Positions 8,236 through 17,638 of a DNA stretch of 64,000 nucleotides are shown here, piece after piece; within the stretch, counting starts at the first letter, position 1, and each line of letters opens with the position of its first letter. The stretch lies in contig CALVNS010000005.1 of NCBI GenBank assembly GCA_944349855.1, positions 1 to 64,000 of the forward strand. The letters run 5' to 3'. The DNA comes from an uncultured Eubacteriales bacterium (GTDB lineage Bacteria > Bacillota > Clostridia > Christensenellales > Aristaeellaceae). The translations under genes were made by a program, and so were the position numbers. The notes under the pieces were generated by a model. That model was not told where the DNA came from and searched no databases. It saw only the letters and a list, made by a program, of their open reading frames with translations.

Positions 8236-9639
8236 ATGAAGAAGGACAAACGGTTGCTCTCGGAGCTAGCGGTGTTGGCGCTAAAGGCTGTGCTGTATCT
8301 GCTCCTGTGCAGCGTATTTTTTCTGCACATGGAGAAGAACAATCCACAGATCATGCTTCTGTCGCGTACGGCAGCCGTATCGTTGCTGATGTTCTTTGCG
8401 TTTGGCTTGGCGATGCTCTCGGTATATGGCGGGTTTGCCGTGGGACGTCAGAAGAGCAAGCCGATCATCATCTCTCTGTCGCTGGCAACCGCGATGACGG
8501 ATGCGATGACGTATCTGCAGCTGCAGATCATGAACGTGAATGCTGCGCGCAACGATCACCTCGTGCTCTTCGGGCCGGACATCTGGATGCTGCTGCGCGC
8601 GTTCATCCTGCAGGTCGTGCTGATCGCGCTGTTCGTGCGCGCGGCCAATTGGCTCTACTTCCGCTTTCACGCGCCGCAAAGATGTCTGCTCGTCACGCTG
8701 GATGTGGATGCCGCGTCCGCAATTGTGCGAAAGATTGAGCGCCTGCCCCTCCAATATGCGGTGACCCGCATCTGCAGCCTGCGCGATCCGGCGCTGGACG
8801 CGGCGCTTGCAGCGTGCGATACGGTCTTTCTGTGCGGCCTGCCCATCGCCGACCGTACGCGCCTGACGGAGCGTGCCTATGCGATGGACAAGAATGTGTA
8901 TGTCCGCATGGACATCGCGGATGCCGTCACCTATGGCGCAGAGCACGTCATTTTGGACGACCTGCCCTTTTTGGACATGGAGAGCAGTGGGCTTTCCATT
9001 GAGCAGCGCTTCGTCAAGCGGGCGATGGACATTGCCGTCTCGCTCCCGGCGGTCGTGCTGCTCAGCCCGCTGATGCTGCTGTGCGCCCTTGCCATCAAGT
9101 GCGGAGATGGCGGGCCGGTCATCTATTGCCAGAAGCGGGCCACGCGCGCAGGGCGGGTGTTTGAAATCTACAAGTTTCGAACGATGCGTCCGCATGGGAG
9201 CGGCAGCGTGCAGCACTCCGCAACGAAAGATGACGCCCGCATTACGCCCGTGGGCCACGTATTGCGCAGGTGCAGGTTGGATGAGTTGCCGCAGCTTTTT
9301 AACATTCTCAAGGGCGATATGAGTCTGGTAGGTCCCCGTCCGGAGATGCTGGAAAACGTGAGGCAGTATACCAAAGAGCTTCCTGAATTTTCCTATCGGC
9401 TGAAGGTGAAGGCAGGACTGACGGGATATGCGCAGATCGAAGGAAAGTACAATACTTCTCCGCGGGACAAGATGATCCTGGATATGCTCTACATCGAGCG
9501 CTACAGCGCTTGGCTGGATGTCAAGCTTCTGCTGCGCACGTTGACGGTGTTTTTCAAGTCCGACAGCACGGAAGCGTTTTCAGACGGAAGCAGAGTAGAA
9601 AAAGACGAGAATGGCAAAAAGTCCGCAGAGAATCCTTGA
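8236..9639 (+). CDS. polyprenyl-phosphate sugar-1-phosphate transferase (WbaP/WcaJ-like)
   Basis: 467 residues. The N-terminal half has four hydrophobic segments and a soluble CoA-binding-like region. The C-terminal bacterial sugar transferase domain starts at KRAMDIAVSLPAVVLLSPLM and carries the conserved KFRTM, RRCRLDELPQLFNILKGDMSLVGPRP motif area, and the GLTGYAQIEGKYNTS segment. It should transfer a sugar-1-phosphate to undecaprenyl phosphate, starting capsule, exopolysaccharide or glycan assembly at the membrane. No glycosyltransferase cluster follows, so it is an isolated member. ATG 8236 is chosen; an upstream TTG (8188) is in frame without a good ribosome site. Confidence 0.88.
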   Translation: MKKDKRLLSELAVLALKAVLYLLLCSVFFLHMEKNNPQIMLLSRTAAVSLLMFFAFGLAMLSVYGGFAVGRQKSKPIIISLSLATAMTDAMTYLQLQIMNVNAARNDHLVLFGPDIWMLLRAFILQVVLIALFVRAANWLYFRFHAPQRCLLVTLDVDAASAIVRKIERLPLQYAVTRICSLRDPALDAALAACDTVFLCGLPIADRTRLTERAYAMDKNVYVRMDIADAVTYGAEHVILDDLPFLDMESSGLSIEQRFVKRAMDIAVSLPAVVLLSPLMLLCALAIKCGDGGPVIYCQKRATRAGRVFEIYKFRTMRPHGSGSVQHSATKDDARITPVGHVLRRCRLDELPQLFNILKGDMSLVGPRPEMLENVRQYTKELPEFSYRLKVKAGLTGYAQIEGKYNTSPRDKMILDMLYIERYSAWLDVKLLLRTLTVFFKSDSTEAFSDGSRVEKDENGKKSAENP

Positions 9640-9664
9640 CATATTTACGGCGATTGCGTATAAT
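9636..9664 (+). promoter_or_regulatory. consensus sigma-A promoter of the CNNM leader
   Basis: Perfect TTGACA (9636-9641), 17-bp spacer, perfect TATAAT (9659-9664). It produces a leader of roughly 215 nt before GTG 9885. Confidence 0.9.
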
Positions 9665-9710
9665 AGCATTTACATATAGTTGTATTGCTGTGGAAAGGAG
9701 CAAACGACGC

Positions 9711-9761
9711 ATGGACGCCGACGCCGCAGGCCCTGAACGAAGACGGGCTTATGATGAATAG
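9711..9761 (+). CDS. candidate leader peptide, 16 residues
   Basis: A short ORF with AAAGGAG (9694-9700) about 10 nt before ATG 9711, encoding MDADAAGPERRRAYDE. It sits between a consensus promoter and an intrinsic terminator whose stem begins 6 nt after its stop codon, the arrangement expected of a translation-sensed attenuator. The acidic N-terminus followed by Pro and RRR is reminiscent of the enterobacterial MgtL leader peptide, but this may be chance. Translation is not proven. Confidence 0.45.
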   Translation: MDADAAGPERRRAYDE

Positions 9762-9766
9762 CACAA

Positions 9767-9807
9767 GGCATAGTCTCAGCTGTGATCGGGTGAGGCCATG
9801 CCTTTTT
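9767..9807 (+). terminator. intrinsic terminator/attenuator in the CNNM leader
   Basis: GGCATAGTCTCA (9767-9778) pairs, with one mismatch and one wobble, with TGAGGCCATGCC (9791-9802), followed by TTTTT (9803-9807). Its position between promoter and gene means that expression needs read-through. A competing small hairpin AGGCCC/GGGCTT lies inside the leader ORF. Confidence 0.75.
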
Positions 9808-9884
9808 GGAATTTTCTAAAATCGCAGGCGCTACACTTGAATGCACAGGGCAAACGATCATCGTCAATAAAGGAGTGCACTTTT

Positions 9885-11240
9885 GTGGACAGTCTGACAT
9901 CCCAGATCCTATTACAAGTCATCTTTATATTACTCAATGCGTTTTTCGCAGGCTCGGAAATCGCGTTTCTGTCCCTGAACACGGTCAAGCTCAACAAGCT
10001 GGCAGAGGAAGGGGATAAGAGCGCGCCGGCCCTGCTGAAATTGGTCGAGAATCCGAATCGCTTTCTCTCGGGCATTCAGGTGGCCATCACACTGTCTGGC
10101 TTTTTGAGCGCAGCGTTTGGCGCGGAAAACTTCTCGGGGTATCTGGTCTCGTTCTTCACCGACGTGCTGAAGGTCCCGCTGCCCGTACAGGCGCTGTCCG
10201 TCATATCGATGGTCATCGTAACGGTCATCATTTCATTTTTCTCGATCGCATTTGGCGAGATGGTCCCCAAGCGCATCGCGATGCAAAAGCCGCTGGTGAT
10301 CGCCAAAATGGCGCTGAGCGTCATGCGCGTCATCGGTACGATCTTTGCCCCGATCATCGCGCTGCTCAACGTGACGACCAACGGTACGCTGCGCCTGCTG
10401 GGCATGAAGACTGAGGCGGACGACGACACTGCCAGTGAAGAGGACATCCGGCTCATGGTGGAAAACAGCGGCGCACAGGGCGCCATCGCGCAGGACGAGC
10501 AGGAATGGATCGAAAACGTGTTCGACTTTGGCGACCTGGTCGCCAGCGAAGCCATGACGCCGGAGCCGGACGTGACGGCCTTCCGCATGGACGAGAGCGA
10601 AGAGAACATCCTGGAGACCATCCGCCGCACGGGCCTGAGCCGTTACCCCGTCTACGAAAAGGACATCAACCACGTGCGCGGCATCCTCAATGCGCGCGAC
10701 TTCTTGATCAACTTGCAGCAGAAGAATAAAAAGCCCATGTCTGCGCTGCTGCGTCCGGCCTACTTCGTGCCGGAGAGCGTGCATGCGGATCAGCTGTTCA
10801 AGGACATGCAATCGCGCAAGCAGCACCTGGCCATCGTGGTCGACGAATATGGTGGAACGGCTGGCATTGTGACGATCGAAGACCTGCTGGAGGAGATCGT
10901 CGGCAACATCTACGACGAATTTGACCCGGAGGAGCCCGAGCAAATCAACGAGATTCACGAGGGCGTGTGGCGCGTGACGGGTAGCCTGCACGTCGAGGAG
11001 CTGGCGGATGCACTGGACATCACGCTGCCGGAGGATCTTGACTACGATACCGTGGCCGGTATGATTCTCAGCTGCCTGCCGACCGTGCCTGAGGACGGAT
11101 CGACGGTGACGGTGGAGATCTTTGGCCTGCGCGTGCAGGTGGAGTCGGTGCGCAACCGCAAGATCTGCTGGGCGCTGGTGGAAAAGATACCGCAGGAAGA
11201 TGAAAAGACGGAAGAGGAGGAGAAGCGTTCCGCCGAGTGA
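9885..11240 (+). CDS. CNNM/HlyC-CorC family transporter (Mg2+/Co2+ efflux type)
   Basis: 451 residues. The DUF21/CNNM transmembrane domain comes first (LLNAFFAGSEIAFLSLNTVKLNKLAEEG, the typical N-terminal signature), then a CBS pair (MTPEPDVTAFRMDESEENILETI and HLAIVVDEYGGTAGIVTIEDLLEEIVG), then a CorC/HlyC C-terminal domain. Relatives export or homeostatically transport Mg2+; CBS domains may sense Mg-ATP. GTG 9885 is chosen over an upstream ATG (9798, inside the attenuator) because AGGAG (9871-9875) fits it. Expression is probably attenuated by the leader at 9665-9884. Confidence 0.85.
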   Translation: MDSLTSQILLQVIFILLNAFFAGSEIAFLSLNTVKLNKLAEEGDKSAPALLKLVENPNRFLSGIQVAITLSGFLSAAFGAENFSGYLVSFFTDVLKVPLPVQALSVISMVIVTVIISFFSIAFGEMVPKRIAMQKPLVIAKMALSVMRVIGTIFAPIIALLNVTTNGTLRLLGMKTEADDDTASEEDIRLMVENSGAQGAIAQDEQEWIENVFDFGDLVASEAMTPEPDVTAFRMDESEENILETIRRTGLSRYPVYEKDINHVRGILNARDFLINLQQKNKKPMSALLRPAYFVPESVHADQLFKDMQSRKQHLAIVVDEYGGTAGIVTIEDLLEEIVGNIYDEFDPEEPEQINEIHEGVWRVTGSLHVEELADALDITLPEDLDYDTVAGMILSCLPTVPEDGSTVTVEIFGLRVQVESVRNRKICWALVEKIPQEDEKTEEEEKRSAE

Positions 11241-11314
11241 TCCGGGGGTAAATTGCGCGCGCCTGCACATACTATGCCGGGAGACATCACCATCTGTGAA
11301 GGAGCGATGCAAGA

Positions 11315-11479
11315 ATGAAGCGTAGATTGCCCCGGACGGTTCGCACCTGGCAGCGCAAGGGGCGCGAGGAACGCGGCGAACAGGAGCCGAAGATTCCTTC
11401 GGATGTGCAGGGCAGCTATACCGGCACGCCGCTGGAGGAGGAAGACGATCAGCCCGTACAGGATGCGGACGACCTGTAG
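11315..11479 (+). CDS. small protein of 54 residues, basic head and acidic tail
   Basis: ATG 11315 lies about 10 nt after AAGGAG. The N-terminal third is Arg/Lys-rich (MKRRLPRTVRTWQRKGREER) and the C-terminus is acidic (PVQDADDL). A central VQGSYTGTP segment looks conserved-like; I believe similar short proteins occur in Clostridia but cannot name a family. It is probably co-transcribed with the CNNM gene 75 nt upstream. A terminator follows directly. Confidence 0.6.
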   Translation: MKRRLPRTVRTWQRKGREERGEQEPKIPSDVQGSYTGTPLEEEDDQPVQDADDL

Positions 11480-11486
11480 ATCGGAA

Positions 11487-11519
11487 GGTGGGGAAACAAC
11501 CGTTTCCTCACCTTTTCCT
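11487..11519 (+). terminator. intrinsic terminator after the 54-residue protein gene
   Basis: GGTGGGGAAAC pairs with GTTTCCTCACC (one wobble), followed by TTTTCCTT. Confidence 0.85.
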
Positions 11520-11591
11520 TATCCATTCCATGCCTGCGAAAAAAAACAAAAATTCCGCGTAAAGGTTATAGCTTTCGGGCGCGCATTATGC

Positions 11592-11597
11592 TATAAT
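11592..11597 (+). promoter_or_regulatory. -10 element of the pyr operon promoter
   Basis: Perfect TATAAT at 11592-11597. The -35 region at the 17-bp distance (TAGCTT) is poor. Transcription should start near 11604, just ahead of the PyrR-binding hairpin. Confidence 0.6.
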
Positions 11598-11603
11598 AAC
11601 GCA

Positions 11604-11708
11604 GATCAAGACGAAGGACGCCTTTAAATCGGTCCCGTGAGGCTGGTAAGGTTGGAATTTGTGCCGCACAGCAATGCCTTGCCCTGCCAGCCGGGGCGAG
11701 GCTTTTTT
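11604..11708 (+). promoter_or_regulatory. PyrR attenuation leader of the pyr operon
   Basis: The PyrR-binding hairpin lies at about 11620-11652: CCTT/AAGG outer pairs enclose the recognisable core GGTCCCGTGAGGCTGG. A terminator follows, GCCTTGCCC/GGGCGAGGC with TTTTTT (11676-11708). In this known mechanism, UMP-loaded PyrR binds the anti-antiterminator so that the terminator forms. No second PyrR site was seen between pyrR and pyrP or between pyrP and pyrB. Confidence 0.85.
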
Positions 11709-11746
11709 GCGTCCGATCGGCGACGAAGCGAATGGGAGGAGTTTTC

Positions 11747-12301
11747 GTGCAGGCATTTCGCGAAAAGGCCCACATCATGGACGGCGCGGCCATCGACCGC
11801 GCGCTTACGCGCATCGCGCACGAGATCATCGAGAAGAACAAGGGCGTGGAAGACGTCGCGCTCATCGGCATTCAGCGCCGCGGCGTTCCGCTGGCCCGCG
11901 CGCTCGCCGGCGTGATCGAGCGCTTTGAGGGCGTGCAGGTGCCCGTGGGCGTGCTGGACATCACGCTCTACCGCGACGACCTGTCGCTGCTCAGCGAGCA
12001 CCCGGTGCTCAATGGCACGGACGTGCCCTTTGTCATCCAGAATAAGACGCTCGTCATGGTCGACGACGTGCTCTATACCGGCCGCACTGCGCGCGCCGCG
12101 ATGGACGCGCTGTGCGACATGGGCCGCCCGCGCCGCATTCAGCTGGCCGTGATGATCGATCGCGGACACCGCGAGCTGCCCATCCGCGCGGACTACGTGG
12201 GCAAGAGCCTGCCCACCGCGCAGACCGAGATGGTCGCCGTGCGGCTGCCGGAGTTTGACGGCGCCAAAGAGGTCGTCCTGCTGGAGCGCGCGCAAGGCTG
12301 A
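11747..12301 (+). CDS. pyrR: bifunctional pyr operon attenuator / uracil phosphoribosyltransferase
   Basis: 184 residues. The PRPP-binding loop is [20 protein letters not shown], and the N-terminal segment HEIIEKNKG...[13 protein letters not shown] is typical of PyrR. It binds UMP and the leader RNA to terminate pyr transcription, and some members also make UMP from uracil and PRPP. GTG 11747 is chosen because GGGAGGAG (11734-11741) precedes it; the ATG at 11732 overlaps that site. First gene of the pyr operon, behind its own target leader. Confidence 0.93.
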   Translation: MQAFREKAHIMDGAAIDRALTRIAHEIIEKNKGVEDVALIGIQRRGVPLARALAGVIERFEGVQVPVGVLDITLYRDDLSLLSEHPVLNGTDVPFVIQNKTLVMVDDVLYTGRTARAAMDALCDMGRPRRIQLAVMIDRGHRELPIRADYVGKSLPTAQTEMVAVRLPEFDGAKEVVLLERAQG

Positions 12302-12353
12302 TTGCCGGCATCGCCGGTTGTCATACACAAAGGGAGAGGGAGGACTTTTTTCC

Positions 12354-13637
12354 ATGACTTCACAGGTGATTCGCAGGGATTCCGTCGGGAAACTGCTCAT
12401 CCTGGGCATCCAGCACGTGTTCGCGATGTTTGGCGCGACGGTGCTCGTGCCCGCGCTCACGGGCCTGAGCCCGTCGACCGCGCTGCTGTGCGCCGGCCTG
12501 GGCACGCTGCTGTTCCACTTCATCACCGGCCGCAAGGTGCCGGTGTACCTGGGCTCCAGCTTCGCGTTCATCGCGGCCATCCAGGCGGTCGCCACGCAGT
12601 ACTCCAATGGCGCGGCCGTCGGCAGCGTGGAGTACTTCCAGAACGGCCTGCCCTATGCGACGGGCGGCGTCGTCGTGGCCGGCGCGCTGTATGTCGTCCT
12701 GGCGCTGCTGGTGCGCGTGTTCGGCGCGGACAAGATCCGCTCGTTCTTCCCGCCGGTCGTCACCGGCCCGATGATCGTCATCATCGGCATGATGCTGGCG
12801 CCCACCGCGGTGACCAACATCACCACCCCCATCGGCGATCTGTCCACGAACTGGAACTGGCTGATCGCCGTGGTGACAATTGCGACGATCATCGGCATCA
12901 CGCTGTGGGCGAAGGGCATCTTCAAGCTCGTGCCCATCCTGTTCGGCATCTTCGTAGGCTATGCGTTCTCCGCGCTGCTGACGGCCTGCGGCATCAACGT
13001 CGTCAACTTCACGCCCGTGCGCGAGGCCTCCTTCTTCCAGATGCCCGAGCTCTTCCTGCCCAAATTCAGCCTGGGCGCCATCGTCATGATTGCGCCGATT
13101 GCCATCGTCACGTTTGTTGAGCACATCGGCGACATCACGGCCAACGGAGCGGTCGTGGGCAAGGACTTCGTCAAGGATCCTGGATTGGACCGCACGCTGC
13201 TGGGCGACGGCCTGGCCACGATGCTGGCCGGCTTCCTCGGCGGCCCGACCAACACGACCTATGGCGAAAACACCGGCGTGCTGGCCGCGACGAAGAACTA
13301 CAACCCCGTGACGCTGGAGATCGCGGCGTGCTTTGCGATCCTGCTGGCGTTCCTGGGCAAGCTGGACGCGATCCTGCAGACGCTGCCCGGCCCGGTGATG
13401 GGCGCCGTGTCGGTCGTGCTGTTCGGCATGATCGCGGCGGTCGGCCTGCGCACGCTGGTGGAAAACCAGGTGGACTTCAAGGCCTCTCGCAACCTGCTGA
13501 TCGTGGCGGTCATGCTGGTGTTCGGCCTGGGCGGCGCGAGCGTCTCCTTCGGTGCGGTCACGTTCAGCGGCACCGCGCTGGCGGCCGTGCTGGGCATTGT
13601 GCTCAACAAGGTGCTGCCCAATCCCATCGAAAAGTGA
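12354..13637 (+). CDS. pyrP: uracil permease (NCS2 family)
   Basis: 427 residues with about 12-14 membrane segments. NCS2 hallmarks: LILGIQHVFAMFGATVLVP at the N-terminus, GSSFAFIAAIQAV, and FLGGPTNTTYGENTGVLAATKNYNP, which includes the substrate-binding Glu region. It should import uracil with protons. Start ATG 12354 follows GGGAGG. Its place after pyrR and before pyrB is the classic pyr arrangement, and it is under PyrR attenuation. Confidence 0.92.
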   Translation: MTSQVIRRDSVGKLLILGIQHVFAMFGATVLVPALTGLSPSTALLCAGLGTLLFHFITGRKVPVYLGSSFAFIAAIQAVATQYSNGAAVGSVEYFQNGLPYATGGVVVAGALYVVLALLVRVFGADKIRSFFPPVVTGPMIVIIGMMLAPTAVTNITTPIGDLSTNWNWLIAVVTIATIIGITLWAKGIFKLVPILFGIFVGYAFSALLTACGINVVNFTPVREASFFQMPELFLPKFSLGAIVMIAPIAIVTFVEHIGDITANGAVVGKDFVKDPGLDRTLLGDGLATMLAGFLGGPTNTTYGENTGVLAATKNYNPVTLEIAACFAILLAFLGKLDAILQTLPGPVMGAVSVVLFGMIAAVGLRTLVENQVDFKASRNLLIVAVMLVFGLGGASVSFGAVTFSGTALAAVLGIVLNKVLPNPIEK

Positions 13638-13643
13638 TCTCCT

Positions 13644-13674
13644 GCGGGCGGCGGTCTATTCCGCCGCCCGCTTT
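13644..13674 (+). terminator. GC-rich hairpin between pyrP and pyrB
   Basis: GCGGGCGGCGG pairs with CCGCCGCCCGC (13644-13671), followed only by TTT. It may act as a leaky terminator or set stoichiometry between the permease and the enzymes. No PyrR-type antiterminator is seen here. Confidence 0.55.
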
Positions 13675-13709
13675 GGAACCCGGCCAACAAAATGACGGAA
13701 GGTGAGATC

Positions 13710-14635
13710 GTGACCCTGAACCGTAAGGACCTGCTCGGCCTGCGCGGCGTGAGCGCACAGGAAATCGAAGGCATCCTCGCGACGGCTGAGACCATGAAGC
13801 AGGTGCTGCTGTCCAACAACAAAAAGACGCCGCACCTGCAGGGCAAGTCGATCGTGACCCTCTTCTACGAGAACAGCACGCGCACGCGCATGTCGTTTGA
13901 ACTGGCGAGTAAGTACATGTCGTCCGCATCGGCGAACATCTCCGCGTCCGCCTCCAGCGTGCAGAAGGGCGAAACGCTGATCGATACGGGCGTGACGCTC
14001 GACCAGATGGGAACGGACGTCATCATCATCCGCCATCCCATGTCCGGCGCGCCCGCACTGCTGGCCCAGCACGTGCGCGCGAGCGTCATCAACGCCGGGG
14101 ACGGCATGAACGAGCATCCGACGCAGGCGCTGCTGGACATGATGACGATGAAGACCCACCTGGGCGGCCTGTCCGGGCTCAAGGTCGCGATCGTGGGCGA
14201 CGTGATGCACAGCCGCGTTGCGCGCTCGAACATCTGGGGCCTGCAGACGATGGGCGCGCATGTGGTGCTCGCCGGTCCGCCCACGCTGATGCCCGTGGAG
14301 ATCGAGCGCACGGGCGCCGTGCTCGCGCCGTCGGTGGAGGACGCGGTCGAGGGCGCGGACGTCGTCATGGGCCTGCGCATTCAGCGGGAGCGCCAGCAGA
14401 AGGGGCTGTTCCCGACCGTCGCGGAGTACTGCGCCAACTGGGAGCTGACGCCGGAGCGCGTCAAACTAGCCAGGCCCGGCGCGCTGGTCATGCATCCAGG
14501 TCCCATGAACCGCGGCGTGGAGATCGCCAGCTCCGTCGCCGACAGCGACCAGAGCGTCATCGCCGAGCAGGTGCAAAGCGGCGTGGCGGTGCGCATGGCG
14601 CTGCTTTACCTGTTGACGAGAAGAGAGGTGCAGGC

Positions 14636-14639
<4 letters not shown>
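13710..14639 (+). CDS. pyrB: aspartate carbamoyltransferase catalytic subunit
   Basis: 309 residues. The carbamoyl-phosphate motif [11 protein letters not shown] lies in the first quarter, followed by [12 protein letters not shown] and a C-terminal [11 protein letters not shown], all diagnostic of PyrB. It condenses carbamoyl phosphate with aspartate. GTG 13710 with GGAAGGTGAG upstream is preferred; ATG 13692 is in frame but lacks a ribosome site. No pyrI regulatory subunit follows, as usual in Firmicutes. It overlaps pyrC by 4 nt. Confidence 0.95.
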
Positions 14640-15919
<1,280 letters not shown>

Positions 15920-15921
15920 AC

Positions 15922-16860
15922 ATGCAACAGATGGATCTGCTGATCTCGCGCATCATCGAGAAGAAGAACCCGACCGTCGCGGGGCTGGACACGCGCCTGG
16001 AGTACCTGCCGGAGTCGTTCCTGCGCGAGGTGATGCCTGACGGCGTGCACACCCTGGAGGATGCGGCGAAGGCGATCTTCGCCTACAACCGTGCGCTGGT
16101 CGATGCGCTGTGCGACATCGTGCCTGCGGTGAAGGTGCAGGTTGCCTACTACGAGATGTACGGCCCGGCCGGCATGCAGTGCTTTGCCGACACCATGGCC
16201 TACGCGCGCAGCCGCGGCCTGTCCGTCATGGCGGATGTCAAGCGCAACGACATCGGCGCGACGGCGGAGGCCTATGCAGCCGCCTACATCGGCCAGACCG
16301 ACGCCGCGGGCGCGAAGGTTCGCGCGTTTGAGGCGGACTTTGCGACCGTCAATCCGTACCTGGGCGCGGACGGCGTGGCGCCGTTCACGAAGCAGGCCGC
16401 GGCGCACGGGACGGGCATCTTCGTCCTGGTCAAGACGAGCAATCCGTCCTCCGGTCAGCTGCAGGACATGAAGGTCGCCGACGGACGCACGGTCTATGAG
16501 GTTGTGGGCGATCTGGTCAGGGACTGGGGCGCAGACCTGGTGGGCGAGTATGGATACAGCGCCGTGGGCGCGGTCGTGGGCGCGACCTATCCGGCGCAGG
16601 GCGCCGCGCTGCGCGTGCGCCTGCCGCAGACCTTCTTCCTCGTGCCCGGCTACGGTGCACAGGGCGCGACCGGCGCGGACCTTGCGGGCTGCTTTGACGC
16701 GCGCGGCCTGGGCGCGATCGTCAACGCCTCGCGCTCGATCCTGTGCGCATGGAAGAAGCGCGAGGGCGTGCCCTTTGCGCAGGCGGCGCGCGAAGAGGCC
16801 GTGCGCATGCGCGAGGACATCGCCTCCGCGCTGGCGACGGCCGGCAAGGCGCTGAGGTAA
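15922..16860 (+). CDS. pyrF: orotidine-5'-phosphate decarboxylase (long form)
   Basis: 312 residues, the longer PyrF subtype common in some bacteria. It has the D-x-K-x-x-D core in MADVKRNDIGAT, and a C-terminal phosphate-binding region VPGYGAQGATGADL and IVNASRSILCAW. It makes UMP from OMP. Start ATG 15922 follows GAGGAGG immediately after pyrC. The OMP it needs comes from PyrE, whose gene is not in this window. Confidence 0.95.
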   Translation: MQQMDLLISRIIEKKNPTVAGLDTRLEYLPESFLREVMPDGVHTLEDAAKAIFAYNRALVDALCDIVPAVKVQVAYYEMYGPAGMQCFADTMAYARSRGLSVMADVKRNDIGATAEAYAAAYIGQTDAAGAKVRAFEADFATVNPYLGADGVAPFTKQAAAHGTGIFVLVKTSNPSSGQLQDMKVADGRTVYEVVGDLVRDWGADLVGEYGYSAVGAVVGATYPAQGAALRVRLPQTFFLVPGYGAQGATGADLAGCFDARGLGAIVNASRSILCAWKKREGVPFAQAAREEAVRMREDIASALATAGKALR

Positions 16861-16864
16861 GGCC

Positions 16865-17638
16865 ATGGAACAGACGATTGCGAAGGTCCTGCGCTGCGAG
16901 GACATCGCGCAGGACATCTTTCTGCTGGAGCTCTCCGCGCCCGGCATCGCGCGGTCGGCCGCGCCCGGCCAGTTTGTGCATGTGGCCGTTCCGGGCGCCG
17001 GCGCGAACATCCTGCGCAGGCCCATCAGCCTGATGGGCTTTGACGCCGGGACGGGTACGCTTTCGATGGCCATTCAGGTGAAGGGCGAGGGGACGAAGCG
17101 CCTGCGCGCGCTGCACCCCGGCGATACCGTGGACGTGCTCGGCCCCATCGGCCGCGGCTTTGAGCTGCGCGGCGCGCGGCGCGCCTTCTTCATCGGCGGC
17201 GGCGTCGGCGTCGCGCCGGTGCGCGGCGCGCTGGATGCGTTTTCAGGCGCGTGCGCCTGTGAGGCCTTCTTTGGATACCGCGGCAAGGCGTTTGCCTATG
17301 GACTGGATGGACTCTCCTGCCCCGTGCACGTGGCGACGGATGACGGGACGCTCGGGGAGAGCGGGATCATCACGGCGCCGCTGCTGCGCGCGCTCGACGC
17401 AGGCGCGCCGGACATGATGTTTGCGTGCGGCCCCGCGCCCATGCTGCGCGCCGTGCAGCGCATCGCGCTGGAGCGGAACATTCCCTGCCAGCTCTCGCTC
17501 GAGGAGCGCATGGGCTGCGGCCTGGGCGCGTGCCTGGTGTGCAACTGCAAGGTGCGCGCGGCGGACGGCTTCGATTATCGGCGCGTATGCGTGGACGGGC
17601 CCGTATTCGACGCGGGGGAGGTGCTCTTCGATGATTGA
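16865..17638 (+). CDS. pyrK: dihydroorotate dehydrogenase electron-transfer subunit
   Basis: 257 residues. FAD-binding ferredoxin-reductase fold: PGQFVHVAVPG and RRPISLMGF, then GGGVGVAPVRGAL (NAD-binding). A [2Fe-2S] Cys cluster near the C-terminus reads MGCGLGACLVCNCKV, followed by RRVCVDGPVFDAGEV. It passes electrons from PyrD to NAD+. It overlaps pyrD by 8 nt, matching the obligate complex. Confidence 0.95.
   Translation: MEQTIAKVLRCEDIAQDIFLLELSAPGIARSAAPGQFVHVAVPGAGANILRRPISLMGFDAGTGTLSMAIQVKGEGTKRLRALHPGDTVDVLGPIGRGFELRGARRAFFIGGGVGVAPVRGALDAFSGACACEAFFGYRGKAFAYGLDGLSCPVHVATDDGTLGESGIITAPLLRALDAGAPDMMFACGPAPMLRAVQRIALERNIPCQLSLEERMGCGLGACLVCNCKVRAADGFDYRRVCVDGPVFDAGEVLFDD

Noticed and set aside
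12302..13124. Two long frames overlapping pyrP on both strands
   Set aside because: Composition is Arg/His-rich without hydrophobic or catalytic pattern, while pyrP is clearly a permease.
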